In this document: one piece after another, positions 53,742 to 58,180 of the stretch
How positions within the stretch are numbered: the stretch's first letter is position 1
How the letters are laid out: each line of letters starts with the position of its first letter
DNA from: an uncultured Bacteroidota bacterium
Lineage (GTDB): Bacteria > Bacteroidota > Bacteroidia > JADZBD01
DNA length: 58,180 nucleotides
Assembly (NCBI GenBank): GCA_937924855.1
Contig: CALEYQ010000053.1
Location: 1-58,180, forward strand
Reading direction: 5' to 3'
Position numbers and translations under genes: made by a program
Notes under the pieces: model-generated
The model's database searches: none
The model's input: the letters and a program-made list of their open reading frames with translations, nothing else
Told to the model about the DNA's origin: nothing

Positions 53742-54794
53742 TTAAACCATTTCCTTGGCTCGTTTTTCAAGTTCAGGATTTAATTCTAAACTCCGCATGA
53801 ACCCGCTCAGTTCCCGAACTTTTTCAAACAATTGTCCGGCTTCATAGAAATTCAGGGTTTGTGCTCCGTCGGAACTGGCACTTTCGGGTTCGGGATGAAT
53901 TTCAACGATCAAACCATTGGCACCGGCCGCTACCGCAGCCAGGGAAAGCGGGGCTACATATTTCCTGATTCCTACCCCGTGCGAGGGATCAACAATAACG
54001 GGAAGATGAGACTTCTCTCTTAAAAATGCAACGGCATTCAGGTCAAGTGTGTTCCGATACGCCTTTTCAAAAGTACGAATACCCCGTTCGCATAAAATTA
54101 CCGACTCGTTCCCTGCAGAAAATACGTATTCCGCAGCCTGAAGCAATTCCTCCAGGGTGCCCGACATTCCCCTCTTCAACAAGACTGGCTTGTCTACTTT
54201 ACCCAACGCATCCAGTAAATTAAAATTCTGGGCGTTCCGTGTTCCCACCTGAAAAACATCTACATAGGGTTCCATGGCTCCGATTTGCGAGCTGTCCATA
54301 ACCTCAGTAACAATTTTCAACCCATACCTGTCGGCCACATTGCGAAACATTTTCAGGTAATCAATTCCCCCTCCCCGGTTCGAGTACGGTGATGATCTGG
54401 GCTTAAAAACTCCACCGCGAAAAAAATTAATGTTCATTTTTTTCAAAAAAACAGCTACCGATTCCAGTTGTTCTTCCGACTCAACGGAGCAGGGACCTGC
54501 AATAACGGTAAAGGAGTCTCCACCCATGGAACATCCTTTACCAAAGGAAATTTCACTTTGGCTGGTTTTCCACATTGAGGAAACAAGCGGGTATGGAACA
54601 TTGACGAAATGCACATCGTCCACGCCAGGAAATTGTCCGATCAGGCGCAGGTCAACAGGATTGCTTCCTATGGCTACCAGGTATCGTCCCCGCCGGGTTC
54701 TTACCTCGGAGCATTTAAAGCCTTTACCTCCTAAAGTTTCAATCAAGGCTTGGGAAGGAAACTGGTTTTCGTTTTTGTTAAGTTGAATAATCAT
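53742..54794 (-). CDS. aroF: 3-deoxy-7-phosphoheptulonate (DAHP) synthase
   Basis: 350 residues. It condenses phosphoenolpyruvate and erythrose 4-phosphate, the first step of aromatic amino-acid synthesis. AGPCSVESEEQL is the PEP-binding motif, RGGVFKPRSSPYS follows, and VIVDPSHGVGIRK with HPEPESASSDGAQ completes the site. A ferredoxin-like N-terminal domain of about 75 residues is present, as in the type I-beta enzymes. No chorismate mutase domain is fused. I set the start at ATG 54794 (MIIQLNKNENQF); it overlaps the trpA stop by 17 bases, so it is the last gene of the trp operon. The symbol is my best fit; other names for the same activity exist. Confidence 0.92.
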   Translation of the reverse strand: MIIQLNKNENQFPSQALIETLGGKGFKCSEVRTRRGRYLVAIGSNPVDLRLIGQFPGVDDVHFVNVPYPLVSSMWKTSQSEISFGKGCSMGGDSFTVIAGPCSVESEEQLESVAVFLKKMNINFFRGGVFKPRSSPYSNRGGGIDYLKMFRNVADRYGLKIVTEVMDSSQIGAMEPYVDVFQVGTRNAQNFNLLDALGKVDKPVLLKRGMSGTLEELLQAAEYVFSAGNESVILCERGIRTFEKAYRNTLDLNAVAFLREKSHLPVIVDPSHGVGIRKYVAPLSLAAVAAGANGLIVEIHPEPESASSDGAQTLNFYEAGQLFEKVRELSGFMRSLELNPELEKRAKEMV

Positions 54795-55569
54795 AACTGT
54801 TTTTATTAGTGAATTTTTTAATAAATCCTGCCGGGGACTCCTTTGAAAACTCAAGTCTTTCGAGGTGTTTTAAAAAGGCGGAGCCACAAATTCCTCCATG
54901 AAAATACCGGAGAATGACTTCCATATCCCCGGGTTCGGAGATACCAAATCCTGCCAACACCGGAACCCTGAATCCGTAGTTCGACAAGCGCAAAAAGTAA
55001 TCAAGCTGTTCTTTTGAAAATCCTTTTTTTTCTCCGGTTATGGCATTGGCAGAAACGGCATAAATAAATGAATTGGAAAGCTGATCAATTTTTCTGATTC
55101 TTTCGGGTGTAGTACCGGGAGCTATCATAAAAACCGGACTTACATCATGCTTTTTAAAGAGCGACAAATAATCCCTTTCATACAGGTCTATGGGCAAATC
55201 AGGAATAATCACGGAATCGATTTTACAACCATTCAATTCCAGCAAAAATCTTTCTAAGCCGTAAACGAGAACCGGATTCAGGTAGGTCATTATAACTCGT
55301 GCACCGGTACCACAAGGATTTCGTTTGAGCAAATCAAAAAGCCGGTCAATTTGGAATCCTGAATCCAAAGCCACACGCGAGCTATGCTGGATAGTTTCTC
55401 CATCCGCTAAGGGATCCGAAAACGGAATTCCGATTTCAACCAACTTAACGCCCGCTTCTTCGGTGGCTTTCAATAGTTTTTCAAACCGTTGCATATCCGG
55501 ATAACCGGCCGACAGAAACAAGGATAATAATCCGGGATTATTCCTGATGCATTCCTGGGTTTTATTCAT
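54778..55569 (-). CDS. trpA: Tryptophan synthase alpha subunit
   Basis: 263 residues, normal length. VKLVEIGIPFSDPLADGETIQ carries the catalytic Glu and Asp, and FIYAVSANAITGEKK and PVLAGFGISEP form the phosphate-binding end. It splits indole-3-glycerol phosphate to indole, which passes to TrpB. It overlaps trpB by 8 bases and the DAHP synthase gene by 17. The usual GVTG before the phosphate-binding loop is replaced by SANAITG. Confidence 0.95.
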   Translation of the reverse strand: MNKTQECIRNNPGLLSLFLSAGYPDMQRFEKLLKATEEAGVKLVEIGIPFSDPLADGETIQHSSRVALDSGFQIDRLFDLLKRNPCGTGARVIMTYLNPVLVYGLERFLLELNGCKIDSVIIPDLPIDLYERDYLSLFKKHDVSPVFMIAPGTTPERIRKIDQLSNSFIYAVSANAITGEKKGFSKEQLDYFLRLSNYGFRVPVLAGFGISEPGDMEVILRYFHGGICGSAFLKHLERLEFSKESPAGFIKKFTNKNSYDYST

Positions 55570-56764
55570 AGTTAAGGTATTTCAGATAAGTGGTAAGATC
55601 CTTTTCTCCTCTGCCCGACAAAACAACAACCACATGATCATCGGGTTTGAATTTCATTTTTTTTAATCCCGCAATAGCATGGGCCGATTCAAGTGCCGGC
55701 AAAATCCCTTCCGCCGAAGAAAAATGAATTCCGGCTTCCAGCGCCTCCCGATCGGTAACGGAGATATAATTTGCCCTGTTGTTTTCATCGAGCATGGCGT
55801 GCAGAGGCCCCACACCCGGATAATCAAGTCCGGCAGAAACAGAATGTGCTTCCTGAATCTGGCCTTCACTGTTTTGGAGCACACGGGTATAAAATCCATG
55901 AATAATTCCTGCGGTACCCAACTTTAGGGATGCAGCCGTTTCACCAGAATCAAGACCTTTTCCTGCAGCTTCTACACCCACTAAATTCACCTCGTCATTT
56001 TCCACAAAGGGGAGAAAAGCTCCGGCAGCATTACTTCCGCCTCCAATACATGCAATAATATAATCGGGGTTTTTCTTTCCGGTTTTCTCAGGGAATTGCT
56101 TCATAATCTCCTTTCCAATTACCGATTGAAGGGAAGCTACCAGGTCAGGATATGGATCGGGACCAACTACAGAACCCAAAACATAATACGATGATTCAGG
56201 ATTACAAATCCAATACCTGATGGCCTCATTGGTCGCATCCTTTAAACTTTTGCTCCCTGATGTTGCAGGAATCACTTTTGCCTTCAAAAGTTTCATACGG
56301 TTTACATTCTGGGCCTGTCTTTCCACATCTTTGGATCCCATAAAAATTTTACAGGGAAGTCCCAGCAAACAACAGGCTGTTGCCACTGCCACACCATGTT
56401 GTCCCGCGCCCGTTTCAGCTATGATTTCCTTCTTCCCCATAAAAGCGGCAAGCAGCACCTGTCCCAGAGCATTATTGATTTTATGAGATCCGGTGTGAAC
56501 CAGATCCTCTCGTTTAAAAAATACCTTACAACCGGCATCCCGGGAACCGGACTCAGAATAATAAAGCGGGCTGGGTCTGCCGACGTACTCCTCCAGCAGG
56601 CGATTGTACTTTTTAGAGAATTTTTCATCTCTGATTATACTTTTATAATTTTCTTTCAGCTCCTGCAAGTTAGGAACCAAAATTTCGGGCACAAAAGCGC
56701 CTCCATACCTGCCGTAAAAACCCATTTCATCGGGGTGGGCAATAGATTTAATTTCTGAATTCAT
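55562..56764 (-). CDS. trpB: Tryptophan synthase beta subunit
   Basis: 400 residues, normal length. MGFYGRYGGAFVPEIL is the family start, the PLP lysine is in HTGSHKINNALG, the phosphate site is GGGSNA (IACIGGGSNAAG), and ETGAGQHGVAVATA and LSGRGEKDL are also present. Joins indole and serine to tryptophan. The start at 56764 overlaps the trpF stop by 17 bases; it overlaps trpA by 8. Confidence 0.97.
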   Translation of the reverse strand: MNSEIKSIAHPDEMGFYGRYGGAFVPEILVPNLQELKENYKSIIRDEKFSKKYNRLLEEYVGRPSPLYYSESGSRDAGCKVFFKREDLVHTGSHKINNALGQVLLAAFMGKKEIIAETGAGQHGVAVATACCLLGLPCKIFMGSKDVERQAQNVNRMKLLKAKVIPATSGSKSLKDATNEAIRYWICNPESSYYVLGSVVGPDPYPDLVASLQSVIGKEIMKQFPEKTGKKNPDYIIACIGGGSNAAGAFLPFVENDEVNLVGVEAAGKGLDSGETAASLKLGTAGIIHGFYTRVLQNSEGQIQEAHSVSAGLDYPGVGPLHAMLDENNRANYISVTDREALEAGIHFSSAEGILPALESAHAIAGLKKMKFKPDDHVVVVLSGRGEKDLTTYLKYLNYE

Positions 56765-57356
56765 GCATAAACTTTTTTAATTGTGACAAATCTTTTTCAC
56801 CGGGTTTAATTTCAAAGCGGCTGTTGAGGTCAACCCCTGCAAAAAGCGGATGAGATATCGCTTTCAGGGAATCAGCATCTCCGGGACCAATTCCTCCGCT
56901 GAGGAAAAAGGGAATCCCGGCTCTATATTCCTCCAACCATTCCCAGTTAAACTTTATTCCATTTCCACCTTGAAATTTCCCCAAAGCATCAAACAGGAAA
57001 TAATCCACGCAGGAAACACCGAAATCCGAAACCTTCAGGTCATTCGGGCTTCCAACACGCTTTGCAAGAATTACCCGGTATCCGTTTTCTTTAAGTTTTT
57101 CAGGAATATCCGGTGATACCTTTCCATGAAGTTGCATTCCTTTTAACTTGTGCTGCTTACCCAGCCTCAAAACTTCAGGTAATAATGGATCAACAAAAAC
57201 ACCAATAGTGCCCGACTCTGATTCAGGAATAGAATCGAGGGTACAATACCGGGAGGATCCGGGATAAAAAATAAAACCCAGGTAATCTGCTCTCAGGTTG
57301 AGCACCCCTTTGAGGGTAGTCATGGAATTTATTCCACAAACTTTAATGAGTTTCAT
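56748..57356 (-). CDS. trpF: Phosphoribosylanthranilate isomerase
   Basis: 202 residues, normal length. The catalytic Cys is in IKVCGI right after the start (MKLIKVCGINS), the catalytic Asp is in FLFDALGKFQGGNGIKFNW, and FFLSGGIGPGDAD and AGVDLNSRFE bind the phosphate. Start set at ATG 57356; an earlier ATG at 57392 lies deeper in trpC. The stop of trpC overlaps its start by 14 bases. Confidence 0.95.
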   Translation of the reverse strand: MKLIKVCGINSMTTLKGVLNLRADYLGFIFYPGSSRYCTLDSIPESESGTIGVFVDPLLPEVLRLGKQHKLKGMQLHGKVSPDIPEKLKENGYRVILAKRVGSPNDLKVSDFGVSCVDYFLFDALGKFQGGNGIKFNWEWLEEYRAGIPFFLSGGIGPGDADSLKAISHPLFAGVDLNSRFEIKPGEKDLSQLKKFMHEFRN

Positions 57357-57801
57357 AGACAAGGGAATCGCTTTGCTTAATAAATTTTTCAAGAGATTTT
57401 CCGGGATCAGGGGTTTTCATAAATCCGGTTCCAATTAAAAACCCTGAAAATCCATAATCCCGCAACAGGGCGGCTTGTCCGGGTCGGGAAATTCCGGATT
57501 CGCTGATCAGCGTATAGTTGTCGCGTAGTTTAGGACCCAAATTTTTGGAAACCGAAATATCCGTTCGGAAATTCTCAAGATTCCTGTTGTTAATTCCAAG
57601 GAGAGAAACATCAGTGGGGATGAGGGCAATTTCTTCTTCTTTATGAATTTCCACCAACACTTCCATACCCAGGCTATGAGCAAGGGAGGAGAGATGCTTT
57701 ATTTCCCGGGCATTGAGTAGTGAGGCAATGAGTAATATAACATCGGCTCCGATGGACCTCTCCTCCAGCACCTGATATTCAGCAAAAATAAAATCCTTTC
57801 T
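57343..57801 (-). pseudogene. trpC: Indole-3-glycerol-phosphate synthase, 5' end lost at an assembly junction
   Basis: The C-terminal about 152 residues of trpC (full length about 260). Reading upstream of the GTG at 57771, the frame continues in clear trpC sequence, RKDFIFAEYQVLEERSIGAD, with the catalytic Lys of RKDF. GINNRNLENF with the catalytic Glu/Asn, SESGISRPGQAALL and GFLIGTGFMK follow. Upstream of about 57801 the trpC sequence ends inside a short A/T-rich stretch and a different gene continues. This is most likely an assembly chimera rather than real gene loss, because the operon downstream is intact. trpE/G/D are missing for the same reason. Confidence 0.85.
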
Positions 57802-58180
57802 TTTTAAATGGTTTTAATTTTTTTACTCTTTCAAGACCATCGGTAATTAGCTGTTCATTTTCTTTTAATCTATAATCAGAACTTGTTGAATATTCTACAG
57901 TAGTTCCACCAGTAGCAACAATTCCACCAATTTGGCTATCACCATCCTCAAAACCAATCAATCTTGGGTTACTTGGGGAAGTGTCGCCAGTAAGTGATAT
58001 TCTCATGGTTTCATCTGAGCTTGTTTGATTAGTGTCAGTATTTGTAATCTGTAAAGCTCTTTCACCATCACCAGACACTCTAATTTCTAATTTTCCAGCA
58101 CTTGGGTCATCTTGACCTATACCAACCTTTCCAGTAGTTGTTATTCTCATTATTTCCACCGGGTCATCTGCAACTCCGGG
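57779..58180 (-). CDS. Phage tail-fibre protein fragment with S74 chaperone domain, partial at both ends
   Basis: About 126 residues remain. It runs off the window edge in frame (no start codon seen within the window before 58180), with repeats RITTTGKVGIGQDDPSAGKL and MRISLTGDTSPSNPR. It ends with SSDYRLKENEQLITDGLERV, the start of the Peptidase_S74 intramolecular chaperone domain that trimerises and cleaves off phage tail fibres. The domain breaks off after KLKPFK and is followed by foreign residues ending at a stop at 57779. The join to trpC (about 57801-57807) is within an A/G-rich stretch common to both. It is probably a misjoined phage contig. Confidence 0.85.
   Translation of the reverse strand, partial: PGVADDPVEIMRITTTGKVGIGQDDPSAGKLEIRVSGDGERALQITNTDTNQTSSDETMRISLTGDTSPSNPRLIGFEDGDSQIGGIVATGGTTVEYSTSSDYRLKENEQLITDGLERVKKLKPFKKKGFYFC

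Noticed and set aside
57779..58180. Prophage inserted into trpC
   Set aside because: No other phage gene or attachment repeat is seen, both genes are cut at the same A/G-rich bases, and the contig ends 370 bases later.

Overview
This window is a Bacteroidota (Bacteroidetes) chromosome fragment, probably a metagenome-assembled contig. The evidence is several proteins with type IX secretion (T9SS) C-terminal sorting domains, SprB, PKD and choice-of-anchor-L repeats, DUF5686 and AsmA-like envelope proteins, and Bacteroidota-type promoters (TTTG-N19-TAnnTTTG). I cannot name a genus. Both ends look like assembly break points: the left end is a 28-bp tandem repeat, and the right end is a join between trpC and a phage tail-fibre fragment.

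Layout. 1-660: palindromic repeats, tRNA-Leu(UAG), and a 110-bp tandem triplication that copies the 3' end of the tRNA together with its terminator. 1054-8086: an AsmA-like protein, then a compact regulatory locus made of a secreted protein, an ECF sigma factor, a protein with anti-sigma-like N-terminus plus inner-membrane helix plus C-terminal beta-barrel, and two related lipoproteins. The same promoter motif (AACC-N16-C[AG]TC followed by TTATATAAAAG) lies before the first gene and before the lipoprotein pair, so the locus looks like a small self-contained sigma regulon. 8283-14312: a three-gene operon of giant secreted T9SS type-B proteins read from a well-formed promoter. 14637-21527: an M20 dipeptidase, an EreA-like protein with a barrel-like tail, a LEA14-like lipoprotein, a 44-residue lipoprotein, a DUF255 thioredoxin-fold protein and a secreted unknown. 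21531-25993: LptB with a DUF5686 outer-membrane protein, then TatC with an AhpD-like protein.

26079-33952: a TMTC-like membrane/TPR protein with a NodU/CmcH-type carbamoyltransferase, an M1 metallopeptidase that ends in an Omp85-like barrel, and a TPR protein. 33929-43387: a surface-polysaccharide region (flippase, FkbM, TylF and Methyltransf_24 methyltransferases, an extended SDR, two GT-B glycosyltransferases and a YfhO membrane protein), with overlapping genes and two convergent overlaps. 43513-47903: an SBBP-repeat protein with a type-A sorting signal, a small membrane protein, and an SprB-repeat type-B protein. 47995-53728: carB, rpmH, a methyltransferase and an MsbA-like ABC exporter. 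53742-57801: the end of a trp operon (trpC-trpF-trpB-trpA-DAHP synthase) with every junction overlapping, cut off within trpC. 57802-58180: phage tail-fibre S74 chaperone sequence that does not belong here.

The common theme is the cell envelope. Four proteins combine an enzymatic, regulatory or carboxypeptidase-regulatory-like part with a predicted outer-membrane barrel (5624-6982, 16020-17864, 22259-24778, 29945-33184). The glycan cluster, LptB and T9SS cargo genes fit a surface-decorated, possibly gliding or particle-attached cell. The best candidate for a little-described system is the sigma/dual-membrane anti-sigma/lipoprotein regulon at 4330-8086.
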